Assembly: GCF_002892835.1 (NCBI RefSeq)
Contig: NZ_PJMB01000005.1
Span: 186,001-250,000, forward strand
Direction: 5' to 3'
Source: Arthrobacter sp. AFG7.2
Lineage (GTDB): Bacteria; Actinomycetota; Actinomycetes; Actinomycetales; Micrococcaceae
DNA length: 64,000 nucleotides
Shown: one piece after another, positions 55,245 to 63,631 of the stretch
Layout of the letters: each line of letters starts with the position of its first letter
How positions within the stretch are numbered: the stretch's first letter is position 1
Position numbers and translations under genes: made by a program
The notes under the pieces: model-generated
Seen by the model: the letters and a program-made list of their open reading frames with translations, nothing else
Told to the model about the DNA's origin: nothing
Databases searched by the model: none

Positions 55245-55568
55245 CTCGAACCTCCTGAGTCATCTGACTTGCATGCAGCCGTGTGGGATTTAGGGGATCC
55301 TAGCATCTCTGCGGCTGAGGCGAAGGCAACTTTTCCCTAGTGCGGGGCCGAATTCCGGCGTGTTGACTGTCGTCATCGATCTCACGGGCCCCGCACGGAC
55401 ACGGCCACCGACCGGAAGGCGGGGACGGCCACCTGACGGAGGCTCTCCGGTCCGCCACCATCCGCTTTGACGAGTCGCAACCGGTGACCGCATTTTTCGG
55501 GAATTCTTCTTGTCTCCGGTACGTTGCAGGACCGGTAACACAAGATCAAAAGACAAAAGAGGTGCTTT
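55245..55568. other. intergenic region before DUF4193, one inverted repeat
   Basis: 324 bases. GTGCGGGGCC (55340-55349) pairs with GGCCCCGCAC (55387-55396), a 10-bp stem with a 37-base loop that contains TTGACTGTCGTCATCGAT. The DUF4193 promoter probably lies closer to 55500-55560. No gene is visible here. Confidence 0.4.
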
Positions 55569-55868
55569 GTGGCAACTGATTACGACGAACTGCGCACCGA
55601 CGTCAAGGAATCCCAGGAGAACTCACTGGAGGCCTTGAAGTCCGCCAAGGCGCCTGACGCCAAGTCGGTGGTTCAGGAGCTCGACGAGACTGACGCCCTG
55701 GACGGCCTGACCCCTGGTGGCGAGTTCATTGCCGAAGAGCTCGTTGTACAGGTCATTCCCCAGGCTGATGACGAATTCACCTGCTATTCCTGCTTCCTGG
55801 TCCGCCACCGTTCGCAGAAGGCGCGCGAAAAAGATGGCCATGCATACTGCGTGGAATGTGAGGGCTGA
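55569..55868 (+). CDS. DUF4193 family small zinc-ribbon protein
   Basis: 99 residues, GTG start with AGAGGTG upstream. N-terminal acidic helical part (about 1-50), then two CxxC pairs (CYSC at about 71-74 and CVEC at about 95-98) forming a zinc ribbon. DUF4193 is conserved in actinobacteria; function unknown, a nucleic-acid- or RNA polymerase-associated role is suggested by the ribbon only. It stands alone. Confidence 0.95.
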   Translation: MATDYDELRTDVKESQENSLEALKSAKAPDAKSVVQELDETDALDGLTPGGEFIAEELVVQVIPQADDEFTCYSCFLVRHRSQKAREKDGHAYCVECEG

Positions 55869-56227
55869 GAAGTTCTGGCCGGCTGTCACGGAGCATACCT
55901 CCGGACAGGATCTGCGAAGAATTTACCTGCGCAGGCGGATCGATACACCCGAACGTTCCAAGGCGATGGGCAGCTGACTCCTGAGCACGGCCACGGTGAT
56001 CAGAGATCCCGTGAGCGCCCTGCTGCCGCTCTAACTGGGATTTCGGACTAGGCCCGCCCGACTGGAACGATAGTGAAAGGTGCAAGTGCAGGGTAGCGCA
56101 TGTCGACAAGCGGCTGTCGGCCGGGAGCGCGGAGCTGCCTCGGGAGAGACGAGGCCGGTCATCGACCGCCCCGCCTGATATTTATCCTGTTACTGCTGCG
56201 CTACCGCTGAACCATTCCCGGCAAAGC
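55869..56227. other. intergenic region without a recognisable gene
   Basis: About 360 bases between DUF4193 and the tRNA terminator. Short frames exist on both strands but have no Shine-Dalgarno, no conserved look and unusual composition. I see no RNA gene I can name. Confidence 0.5.
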
Positions 56228-56272
56228 AAAAGGTCCTGATTCCCTTTGTTTGAAAGGGAATCAGGACCTTTT
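56228..56272 (-). terminator. terminator of tRNA-Ser
   Basis: AAAAGGTCCTGATTCCCTTT (56228-56247) pairs perfectly with AAAGGGAATCAGGACCTTTT (56253-56272), loop of 5. It starts 4 bases after the tRNA CCA in the tRNA direction and ends in TTTT on both strands. Confidence 0.95.
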
Positions 56273-56275
56273 CGG

Positions 56276-56365
56276 TGGCGGTGACGGTGGGATTTGAACC
56301 CACGTTGGCTTTTACACCAAACAACATTTCGAGTGTTGCACCTTCGGCCGCTCGGACACGTCACC
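56276..56365 (-). tRNA. tRNA-Ser (CGA)
   Basis: 90 bases including encoded CCA. Acceptor stem GGTGAC/GTCACC, a long variable arm, TPsiC segment GGTTCAAATCC and anticodon loop CTCGAAA give anticodon CGA (reads UCG). Typical class II serine tRNA. Confidence 0.96.
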
Positions 56366-56525
56366 AACCTGAATAGGGTACCGGAGCAGGGTCGCATCCC
56401 CAAAACGGCTAAGGGTGGTGCCAACCGGCACCGCCTATGGCGGGGAGACCCAGAAGAGCATTTTTTAGGTTCTAAACGACGGGCTGAAGGCCATTATTGT
56501 CAGACCCCCTCACCATGATGGAGGT

Positions 56526-58400
56526 ATGGAACTGAACGCGGCGGTGGTGGAGGCGGAGGCGGCGGTTGACGCTTCGGTGGCTGCTTTCATGGCTGTGCTC
56601 GCTGGTGGCAGTACCGCTGCTTCCGGCGCCTCGCCCGGTCATGGTGACGCTGAGCCTGATGCTGGTGCTGGTGCTGGTGCTGGTGCTGGTGCTGGTGCTG
56701 GTGCTGGTGCTGGTGCTGGTGCTGGTGCTGGTGCTGACGCTGCGGTTGGATGTGTTGGTGATCCGTTTCAGCGGGTTGTTGATGGGGCGTTGGATGTTCT
56801 CGCCGGGATAGCCAGGTCGGAGGCGAAGCTGGCGGCGTTGAAGGCGCAGGCGGTTCAGGTGCTTGCCGCGGCCACCAGTGTGCTGAACGGTCCGCCGTCG
56901 TCGCCGCAGGAGGCTAGCGCGCAGGACCGGAGCCTGGTGGCCGAGTTGGGGTGTGCGCTGGTGATTGGCGACCGTGCCGCCGGTGCCCTGCTGGCCGAGT
57001 CCCATGCCCTGACCACGTCCCGGCCCCGGACCCTTGCCGCTTTGCAGTCCGGGACGATCTCGTGGGCGCACGCCCGGGTCATGGTGGACCAGACCCTCGG
57101 TCTTGACCCGGCCGCGGCGGTGGCCCTGGAGGACCATTTCCTGGACCCGGAGGCGCCGCACCCGGCGAAAGGGGCCCGGGTCGGGGAGATGCCGGCTTAC
57201 CGGTTTAGGGCCAGGGCCAGGACCTGGCGGGAGCGCCACCACCCCGAATCGCTGGAGAAGCGGCATGCCAAGGGCGTAGCGGACCGGCTCGTCGAATGCC
57301 GGCCGGACCAGGACGGCATGGCCTGGCTCTCTGCTTACCTCCCCGCCGACCAGGCACTGGCAGGCTGGAACCGAATCAATGCCCTCGCCCGGGGAATGCA
57401 AGGACCCGACGAGCCCCGCACCCTGACCCAGATCCGGGCCGACGAATTCTCCAAGGCGATCCTCACCAGCGGAACCAGTTGCGGTAGTAGTGACAGTTCC
57501 CGCTTCCGTGCCGGCAACGGCGACGTCGCAAGTAACGGCACCGGGCCGGGTAACGGATACAGCGACGATGCCGGGGCAGGTAGTACCGACGGGGCAGGCG
57601 CAGGAACGGATCCCGCCCCGTCGTCATCAGTCCGGGCGCAGGTCTTGGTTACCGTGCCGGTGTTTTCGCTGATGGGAGTCACCGACGAGCCCGCGGTGCT
57701 GGACGGCTTCGGCCCCATTCCGCCGTCCATGGCACGGAAACTGGTCGCGAACGGTGCCGATTCGTTCCGCCGGGTCCTTGTCGACCCGCGGGACGGTGCG
57801 CCGCTGGAGATCGGGCGGACCAGCTACCGGGTCACCAAGGCCATGCGGAACTGGCTCCGGCTGCGGGACGGCAAATGCCCCTTTCCCGGGTGCAGCAACA
57901 ATTCATTGGACAACGAGGCAGACCACCTCCTCGCCTGGCACAAGGGCGGCAACACCGGAATCAGCAACCTCGGACAACCCTGCCCCAAACATCACCGGCT
58001 CCGGCACACCAGCGGGTGGACACCAACCCCGGCCACCCGGAACGAACCACCCGGCTGGATTTCACCGTCCGGGCGGCATTACAAGAGTGAACACCAGGAC
58101 TGGGAACCACCGCACTGGCCGGAGATTGGCTTGTCGCCGGATTTCAGGGTGCCGGATGACCTTTCCGAAACCTGGCCCCAGCCGCATCAGCTGTCGCAGC
58201 ACCGCCTACCGCCCGACGGCTCTGCCTACGACAACGTTCCTCCCAATGATCTCGCTTTTGAGAGGCTGTTTCCCTACGACGAGTTTCCGGAAGACACTTT
58301 TGCCGACTGGTTCCTGCCCGGGTACCAGCGGCCCAAGGATCCGCTTCCGGAGGATGCCTGGTGGGCGATGGCTTGCGAGGCGAGTACTGCCACCCGGTGA
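56526..58400 (+). CDS. DUF222 / HNH endonuclease-domain protein (13E12 repeat type)
   Basis: 624 residues, GGAGGT directly before the ATG. DUF222 domain over the first ~300 residues, a glycine/asparagine-rich insert at about 325-362 (GTGPGNGYSDDAGAGSTDGA), then an HNH motif at 451-500: CPFPGCSN, EADHLLAWHKGG, CPKHHRLRH. Predicted HNH nuclease; these are multi-copy genes in Arthrobacter and Mycobacterium with unknown role. Residues 46-70 are an Ala-Gly repeat encoded by a perfect hexanucleotide tract. The C-terminal ~100 residues are acidic and Pro-rich. Confidence 0.9.
   Translation: MELNAAVVEAEAAVDASVAAFMAVLAGGSTAASGASPGHGDAEPDAGAGAGAGAGAGAGAGAGAGAGAGADAAVGCVGDPFQRVVDGALDVLAGIARSEAKLAALKAQAVQVLAAATSVLNGPPSSPQEASAQDRSLVAELGCALVIGDRAAGALLAESHALTTSRPRTLAALQSGTISWAHARVMVDQTLGLDPAAAVALEDHFLDPEAPHPAKGARVGEMPAYRFRARARTWRERHHPESLEKRHAKGVADRLVECRPDQDGMAWLSAYLPADQALAGWNRINALARGMQGPDEPRTLTQIRADEFSKAILTSGTSCGSSDSSRFRAGNGDVASNGTGPGNGYSDDAGAGSTDGAGAGTDPAPSSSVRAQVLVTVPVFSLMGVTDEPAVLDGFGPIPPSMARKLVANGADSFRRVLVDPRDGAPLEIGRTSYRVTKAMRNWLRLRDGKCPFPGCSNNSLDNEADHLLAWHKGGNTGISNLGQPCPKHHRLRHTSGWTPTPATRNEPPGWISPSGRHYKSEHQDWEPPHWPEIGLSPDFRVPDDLSETWPQPHQLSQHRLPPDGSAYDNVPPNDLAFERLFPYDEFPEDTFADWFLPGYQRPKDPLPEDAWWAMACEASTATR
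56661..56735 (+). repeat. perfect (GCTGGT)12.5 tract
   Basis: 75 bases of GCT GGT alternating (13 GCT, 12 GGT) without a single change, encoding an Ala-Gly linker in the HNH protein. Hexamer gain or loss keeps the frame, so strain-to-strain length variation of the linker is expected. Confidence 0.97.
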
Positions 58401-58469
58401 TGCGCGCACCGGACTCGGGGGAGGAAGGCAGACGGCTCCTTTTCGGTCAGGAAAGACGCACGCCAACTT

Positions 58470-58497
58470 TTGCCCTACACGCCGGGAGGGCTAGATT
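58470..58497 (+). promoter_or_regulatory. promoter of dehydrogenase-PTPS-GT operon
   Basis: -35 TTGCCC (58470-58475) and -10 TAGATT (58492-58497), 16 bases apart. Transcription would start only a few bases before the ATG at 58508, so the message is nearly leaderless, which explains the missing Shine-Dalgarno. Confidence 0.55.
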
Positions 58498-58507
58498 CAT
58501 CAGCAAG

Positions 58508-59539
58508 ATGACTAATCAATCCAGTCCCAAACACGCAACCGCCTACTGGACCACTGCCAAAGAACATGGGGAGCTCCGTCCTGAACAGCTCCCCGTGCCC
58601 GGCCCCGATGAAGCCCTGGTCCGCGCCCTGTACTCCGGCATCAGCAAAGGCACGGAGATGGTAGTGCACGCTGGCGCCGTTCCACCCCGGGTGGCTGAGG
58701 AGATGCGGGCGCCGCGCCAGGAGGGCCACTTCCCGGGGCCGGTAAAGTTCGGCTACCTGTCCGTCGGGGTTGTCGAGGAAGGGCCGGAGGGCTGGGTGGG
58801 ACAGCGCGTCTTCTGCCTGAACCCCCATCAGGACCGCTACGTGACGCCCGTCAGCTCACTCACAAGGATCCCCGACGACGTGCCCTCCCGGCGGGCCGTG
58901 CTTACGGGCACTGTCGAAACCGCGGTCAATGCGCTGTGGGAGGCCGGGCCGCGGCTGGGAGACCGGGTTGCAGTCGTCGGCGCCGGCCTTGTGGGCGGCA
59001 TGGTAGCCACCCTGCTCAGGACCTTCCCGCTGGGACGTCTGCAGCTGGTGGACCTGGATCCGGGCCGGAAGCAACTGGCAGAAACCCTCGGAATAGACTT
59101 CGCCCACCCCGACGACGCCCTCCCCGACTGCGACATCGTTTTCCATTGCTCGGCATCGCAGGAAGGCCTGGCACGCAGCCTGCAACTGGCCGGCGACGAG
59201 GCGGATGTCATTGAGATGTCCTGGTACGCGAACCGCGAGGTAACCCTGCCGCTGGGGGAGGACTTCCACGCCAGGCGCCTGTCCATCCGGGCAAGCCAGG
59301 TAGGAGTGGTGGCACGCGCCCGCCGGCACCGCAGGACCACTGCAGACCGGCTAAACCTGGCCGTATCCCTGCTGAAGGACCCCGTATTCGATGCCTTCCT
59401 CACCGGTACGTCGCCGTTCGCCGAGTTGCCGAACGTGGTCCAGGACCTCGCCCACGGCAACCTTGACGCCTTGTGCCACGTCGTCGCATACCCCGGCGAC
59501 GATAACGACCAGCAGCCCAACCGAGAACACCAGAGGTAG
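58508..59539 (+). CDS. MDR-superfamily dehydrogenase lacking the usual zinc ligands
   Basis: 343 residues. Medium-chain dehydrogenase fold with Rossmann motif VVGAGLVGG (156-164). The catalytic-zinc Cys position (GxCGTD in alcohol dehydrogenases) reads SGISKGTE (43-50), and the four-Cys structural zinc lobe is absent. SGIS(K/R)GTE is the signature of the BchC-like branch (bacteriochlorophyllide dehydrogenase), so a non-alcohol substrate such as a cyclic or pterin-like compound is plausible. First gene of a tight operon: the PTPS-fold gene begins 3 bases after its stop. Confidence 0.88.
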   Translation: MTNQSSPKHATAYWTTAKEHGELRPEQLPVPGPDEALVRALYSGISKGTEMVVHAGAVPPRVAEEMRAPRQEGHFPGPVKFGYLSVGVVEEGPEGWVGQRVFCLNPHQDRYVTPVSSLTRIPDDVPSRRAVLTGTVETAVNALWEAGPRLGDRVAVVGAGLVGGMVATLLRTFPLGRLQLVDLDPGRKQLAETLGIDFAHPDDALPDCDIVFHCSASQEGLARSLQLAGDEADVIEMSWYANREVTLPLGEDFHARRLSIRASQVGVVARARRHRRTTADRLNLAVSLLKDPVFDAFLTGTSPFAELPNVVQDLAHGNLDALCHVVAYPGDDNDQQPNREHQR

Positions 59540-59542
59540 TCC

Positions 59543-59941
59543 ATGTTCAGTTTGACCGTCCGCCGCCACTTCATGATCGCCCACAGCCTTCCGCGCGAGG
59601 CCTTCGGGCCAGCCCAAGGATTGCATGGGGCGACCTTTGTCACTGAGGTGACCTTCCGCCGTCGGACGCTCAACGAGGACGCGATTGTGCTGGACATCGG
59701 GGCAGCCGGCACCATGATTGAGGAGGTGCTGGCTGGCCTGAACTACCGGAACCTCGACGAGCACCCCGATTTCGCCGGCAAGCTCAGCACCACGGAGGCG
59801 CTGGCCGAGTACATCGCACAGTCCGTGGCGGACAAGCTGAAGGATGATGACGACGGCGGCCAGCTCGCCGGGATCGACGTCACCCTGCGCGAGAACCCCG
59901 ACGCCTGGGCCACCTACTCACTGGACCTTTCAGCAGCCTGA
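59543..59941 (+). CDS. 6-pyruvoyl-tetrahydropterin synthase/QueD fold protein with degenerate active site
   Basis: 132 residues, normal length for the family. Zinc-ligand His14 (AHSL) and His28 (LHG) are kept, but the third ligand of the HGH motif is Ala30, and the nucleophilic Cys four residues before HGH is Ala24. By alignment to QueD, the catalytic Asp-His pair appears as N67-Y68. Glu117 in TLRENP is kept. It therefore cannot work like PTPS or QueD and may bind or modify a pterin-like or other substrate in a different way. Next to it are a BchC-like dehydrogenase and a glycosyltransferase. Confidence 0.85.
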   Translation: MFSLTVRRHFMIAHSLPREAFGPAQGLHGATFVTEVTFRRRTLNEDAIVLDIGAAGTMIEEVLAGLNYRNLDEHPDFAGKLSTTEALAEYIAQSVADKLKDDDDGGQLAGIDVTLRENPDAWATYSLDLSAA

Positions 59942-59944
59942 CCC

Positions 59945-61036
59945 ATGGAGCGCATCCGCCTTCTGGTACCTGGCAATATCCACCACCATTCCGGCGGCAA
60001 CATTTACAACGCCCGGCTGGTGAAGGGACTCACGGCACTGGGGGTAGACGTCGAGGTGCTGACAGTGGACGGCTCGTGGCCGGAAGCCAGAGCCAAGGAC
60101 CGGCGCCGGCTGGGCAGCCTGCTTGGGGCATGGGAACCGGCGACGGAAGTTGAACCAGGCAACGTCGTGACCCTGGTGGATGGGCTGATCGCCATGGGCG
60201 CTCCGGATGAAATGGAGTTCGTAGCCAAAGCGCGGCGGAAAACATGCGTGCTGGTACATATGCCAGCTCCGGCGCATCACGAGCTCGAGGCGCGCTCCCT
60301 CCGTGCAGCCACTGCCGTGGTGTGCACCAGCACCTGGGCCAGCAAAGTCCTGGCAGCACGCCACGGGCTGCAGGAGCTCAAAGTGGCACTGCCGGGCACC
60401 GACCCGGCACCATTGGCCGAGGGATCCAACCCGCCCCACATCGCTGTCGTCGCCGCGCTCCTGCCCAACAAGGACCAGTTATTGACAGTGTCTGCGCTGG
60501 CCACGCTCAAGGACCACGACTGGACGGCGTCACTGGTGGGATCGGACCAGGCGGACGACGATTACGCCAGGAAAGTCCGTGCCGCAGTGGAGACGCACGG
60601 GCTGGGGGAACGGATCCAGCTCACCGGGGAGCTGACCGGCGAAGCGCTGGAAATTGAGTGGCACCGGGCTGACCTGACCATGCTGGTGTCCCGCGCCGAG
60701 GCCTTCGGCATGGTGGTCACGGAGTCGCTCGCCCGCGGGATTCCCGTCATAGTCCGCGCCGGGACTGGCGCGGTTGAGGCCTTGCGCCTCGGCGCACCTG
60801 CAACATCGAGGAATGACGACGGCGGCACGCTTCCAGGTTCAGCAGTGGCCTTTCCCGCCGACGACGACCCTGCTAACCCCGCCCTTTTGGCTCAGGTCCT
60901 GCGCCACTGGCTGGAAGATGCTGGAACCAGGGCCGCCTGGCGGTCAAGGGCACTTGAGGCAAGAGGTAGGCTGCCGGGGTGGAACCAAACCGCGGCCCAG
61001 GTCCTGGAGGCTTTGGCCGAACACCGGAGCGCCTGA
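59945..61036 (+). CDS. glycosyltransferase family 4-like protein
   Basis: 363 residues. GT-B fold: HHSGGNIYNARLVKGL at the N-terminus, the VVAALLPNKDQLLTV linker strand and the donor-binding E-x7-E motif at E252-E260 (EAFGMVVTE). No membrane anchor. It starts 3 bases after the PTPS-fold gene, so the three genes form one operon. The likely role is to glycosylate the product of the two preceding enzymes; this is inference. Confidence 0.9.
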   Translation: MERIRLLVPGNIHHHSGGNIYNARLVKGLTALGVDVEVLTVDGSWPEARAKDRRRLGSLLGAWEPATEVEPGNVVTLVDGLIAMGAPDEMEFVAKARRKTCVLVHMPAPAHHELEARSLRAATAVVCTSTWASKVLAARHGLQELKVALPGTDPAPLAEGSNPPHIAVVAALLPNKDQLLTVSALATLKDHDWTASLVGSDQADDDYARKVRAAVETHGLGERIQLTGELTGEALEIEWHRADLTMLVSRAEAFGMVVTESLARGIPVIVRAGTGAVEALRLGAPATSRNDDGGTLPGSAVAFPADDDPANPALLAQVLRHWLEDAGTRAAWRSRALEARGRLPGWNQTAAQVLEALAEHRSA

Positions 61037-61073
61037 TCGTGCACGCGCTCGACTGATCGCTGCCCCGCGTGGC

Positions 61074-61580
61074 TCACAGCATGGTCCGGTGCGCCGCGAA
61101 GAACTCACGCAGCATGGCCGCGCACTCGGCTTCACGGACACCCGGATATACCTCCACCCAGTGGTTCAGCCGCCGCTCACGGAGCACATCGAATACGGAG
61201 CCCGCAGCCCCGGCCTTCTCATCCCAGGCGCCAAAGACCACACGCGGAATTCGCGCCAGGACAATTGCGCCGGCACACATGGCGCAGGGCTCGAGGGTGA
61301 CCACCAGGGTGCAGTCGGCAAGCCGCCAGCCGTCTCCACGGCCGCCGTCGAGCACGGAAAGCTGGCGCAACCGCTCGGCCGCTTCGCGGATGGCGACCAC
61401 CTCGGCATGCGCGGTGGGGTCCCCCAACTCCTCCCGCTGGTTCCGCCCGGAACCCAGCACGGCGCCGTCGGGTCCTAGCACCACCGCGCCGATCGGAACG
61501 TCTTCAGTAACGAGGGCGCGCCGGGCTTCGGCAAGGGCAAGGCCCATCCACGTATCGTGTTTCTTCTCGGCGGAGACCAT
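61074..61580 (-). CDS. tadA: tRNA(adenine-34) deaminase
   Basis: 168 residues. Zinc deaminase motifs HAE (H58, E60) and PCAMC (98-102). It converts A34 to inosine in tRNA-Arg(ACG). Length and motifs match TadA; a related guanine or cytosine deaminase is less likely. ATG at 61580. It is convergent with the glycosyltransferase gene and divergent from the PAP2 gene. Confidence 0.92.
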   Translation of the reverse strand: MVSAEKKHDTWMGLALAEARRALVTEDVPIGAVVLGPDGAVLGSGRNQREELGDPTAHAEVVAIREAAERLRQLSVLDGGRGDGWRLADCTLVVTLEPCAMCAGAIVLARIPRVVFGAWDEKAGAAGSVFDVLRERRLNHWVEVYPGVREAECAAMLREFFAAHRTML

Positions 61581-61641
61581 GGCTCAATGATAGTTTCGAA
61601 GGATACCCAGAGCCCGTGACGCAGATCTGCCGGGAGGCACA

Positions 61642-62523
61642 GTGAGCACCGTCCGAGACCGCGTGGACAAGTGGATCAAGCCGTACGCTGCACTGTGGCT
61701 CACCATGATCATCGGGGGCGCGTTGGTACTGACCATGGCCCTGCTTGGCGCCGAGGTTTACTCGGATGTAGTGGATGAGGAAGGCCTCGCCAGCCTTGAT
61801 ATTCCTGCCTTGGAATACTCGCAGTCCCTGAGGAACCCCGATGCTGACGCCTTCGCCACAGGGTTTACCAACGTTGGCGGCGGAATCGGAATGCCCATCG
61901 TGGCAAGCATCCTCACCGCGTGGCTCACTTTCCTGAGCAGGACCTGGCGGCCCATCGTTTTGGTGGGTGGTGCCGCCCTCGTTTCCACAACTGCCACCAC
62001 TTTCGGCAAGCGGCTCGTGGGCAGGACCCGGCCGGACCATTCCGAAGCCGTGCCTCCTTTCGAAACATCACCGTCCTTCCCCAGCGGGCACACCTTGAAC
62101 ACCACGGTGGTGATAGGGGTGCTGGTCTACCTCATGTGCCTGCAGTTCCAGGTGCTCTGGGCCAGGACTACCGCCATAACTGCCGGCGCCGTCTTCATCA
62201 TCGCCATGGGCCTGAGCAGGGTTTTCCTGGGACATCACTGGATGACGGACGTCATGGCCGGCTGGCTGCTGGGACTTGCCTGGGTGGGCATGGTGATCCT
62301 GGCGCACCGGCTCTTCCACCTGATGCGGCGGCGCGAGCACGCCGGGCCGGCACCTACCTTCGAACACCCGGTCCTGCGTGAGGACCACACGGAGAACGCG
62401 GAAACCCGAACGGGCAGCGCCGCTGGAAAGCGCGACGGCGGTTCCTCGCCAGGGAACGACGGCGGCGCTTCGGGGAGCGGTGCGGACGGCGGGCGGCAGG
62501 GGAGGGGCCCGGCGGCCGGGTGA
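61642..62523 (+). CDS. PAP2-family phosphatase
   Basis: 293 residues with about six membrane segments and the three PAP2 motifs: KRLVGRTRP, PSGH, and SRVFLGHHWMTDV. It dephosphorylates lipid phosphates such as undecaprenyl pyrophosphate. The C-terminal ~70 residues are a low-complexity Gly/Ser/Asp-rich tail. GTG start with GGGAGG upstream. upp follows 12 bases later. Confidence 0.9.
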   Translation: MSTVRDRVDKWIKPYAALWLTMIIGGALVLTMALLGAEVYSDVVDEEGLASLDIPALEYSQSLRNPDADAFATGFTNVGGGIGMPIVASILTAWLTFLSRTWRPIVLVGGAALVSTTATTFGKRLVGRTRPDHSEAVPPFETSPSFPSGHTLNTTVVIGVLVYLMCLQFQVLWARTTAITAGAVFIIAMGLSRVFLGHHWMTDVMAGWLLGLAWVGMVILAHRLFHLMRRREHAGPAPTFEHPVLREDHTENAETRTGSAAGKRDGGSSPGNDGGASGSGADGGRQGRGPAAG

Positions 62524-62535
62524 TAGTTTTGACCC

Positions 62536-63171
62536 ATGCGCACTCTCGTTGTGGACCACCCGCTGGTCGCCCATAAACTCACCGTTCTCAGGGACAAAAA
62601 CACTCCCTCCCCGGTCTTCCGGCAGCTGACGGAGGAGTTGGTGACCCTTCTTGCCTATGAGGCCACCCGAGAGGTCCGCACCGAGCCCGTCACCATCGAA
62701 ACGCCGGTGAGCACCACCGTAGGAACCGCATTCACCAAGCCCACGCCGCTGGTGGTGCCCATCCTCCGCGCCGGCTTGGGAATGCTGGAGGGAATGACCA
62801 AGCTCGTCCCCACGGCCGAAGTGGGGTTCCTCGGCATGGCCCGCGATGAGGAAACGCTGGACATCATCACCTACGCCGAACGGCTCCCCGAGGACCTCAC
62901 CGACCGGCAGATCTTTGTGCTTGACCCCATGCTCGCCACCGGCGGGACACTGCGCGAAGCCATTAAGTTCCTGTTCAAGCGCGGCGCCTCAGATGTCACC
63001 TGCATCTGCCTGCTTGCCGCGCCTGAAGGCCTGGCCAAGCTGGAGGAAGAACTTACCGGCGCGAACGTCACCATTGTCCTGGCCTCGATTGACGAAAAGC
63101 TGAACGAGAAGTCGTATATCGTCCCGGGCCTCGGCGACGCCGGCGACAGGCTTTACGGCATCGCCGGCTAG
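62536..63171 (+). CDS. upp: uracil phosphoribosyltransferase
   Basis: 211 residues. PRPP-binding motif [11 protein letters not shown] (129-139), and the C-terminal [15 protein letters not shown] uracil-binding region. It makes UMP from uracil and PRPP. Close to tadA and the PAP2 gene; no uracil permease next to it here. Confidence 0.97.
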   Translation: MRTLVVDHPLVAHKLTVLRDKNTPSPVFRQLTEELVTLLAYEATREVRTEPVTIETPVSTTVGTAFTKPTPLVVPILRAGLGMLEGMTKLVPTAEVGFLGMARDEETLDIITYAERLPEDLTDRQIFVLDPMLATGGTLREAIKFLFKRGASDVTCICLLAAPEGLAKLEEELTGANVTIVLASIDEKLNEKSYIVPGLGDAGDRLYGIAG

Positions 63172-63216
63172 GACTCAAGCCTTTCCCACGCCCATTCGCA
63201 GGGCTAGCCTGTGCGC

Positions 63217-63594
63217 ATGGACTGGAAACTTGAACTCGTGTATGTCCCCGTGTCCGATGTGGACCGGGCCAAAGACTTCTACGTCAACAAGGTGGGCTTC
63301 ACCGCCGATTTCGACGAACGGCCCAACGACGCCATCAGGTTCGTGCAGCTCACGCCTCCCGGTTCCGCCTGCTCCATCTGCATTGGGGAAGGGCTCACGG
63401 ACGCCCCTCCCGGGACCGGCTCGAATCTGCAGCTCGTCGTCGACGACATCCAGGCCGCCCACGGGCACCTGAAAGCCAGCGGTGTGGACGTCAGCGACGT
63501 GGACATCCAGGACTGGGGCCATTTCGTGTACTTCGCCGATCCGGACGGCAACCGGTGGGCAGTCCAGTACATCCCGGGCCGGAACCCGGGATGA
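63217..63594 (+). CDS. VOC-family protein (glyoxalase-like)
   Basis: 125 residues, one glyoxalase/bleomycin-resistance-like module: ELVYVPVSDVDRAKDFYV at the start and DPDGNRWAVQYIPG at the end. Possible metal ligands His-Glu are not complete. The ATG at 63217 is preferred over the GTG two codons upstream; both are weakly supported. Confidence 0.8.
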   Translation: MDWKLELVYVPVSDVDRAKDFYVNKVGFTADFDERPNDAIRFVQLTPPGSACSICIGEGLTDAPPGTGSNLQLVVDDIQAAHGHLKASGVDVSDVDIQDWGHFVYFADPDGNRWAVQYIPGRNPG

Positions 63595-63631
63595 GGCGTG
63601 GGGGAGCGGCGGGTGAGGCTGCTCCGCTGGT

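Noticed and set aside
56661..56735. CRISPR array
   Set aside because: Repeat unit is 6 bases without spacers and lies in frame in a coding region.
59543..59941. queD, queuosine synthesis gene
   Set aside because: Catalytic Cys, one zinc His and the Asp-His pair are replaced, and the neighbours are not queuosine genes.
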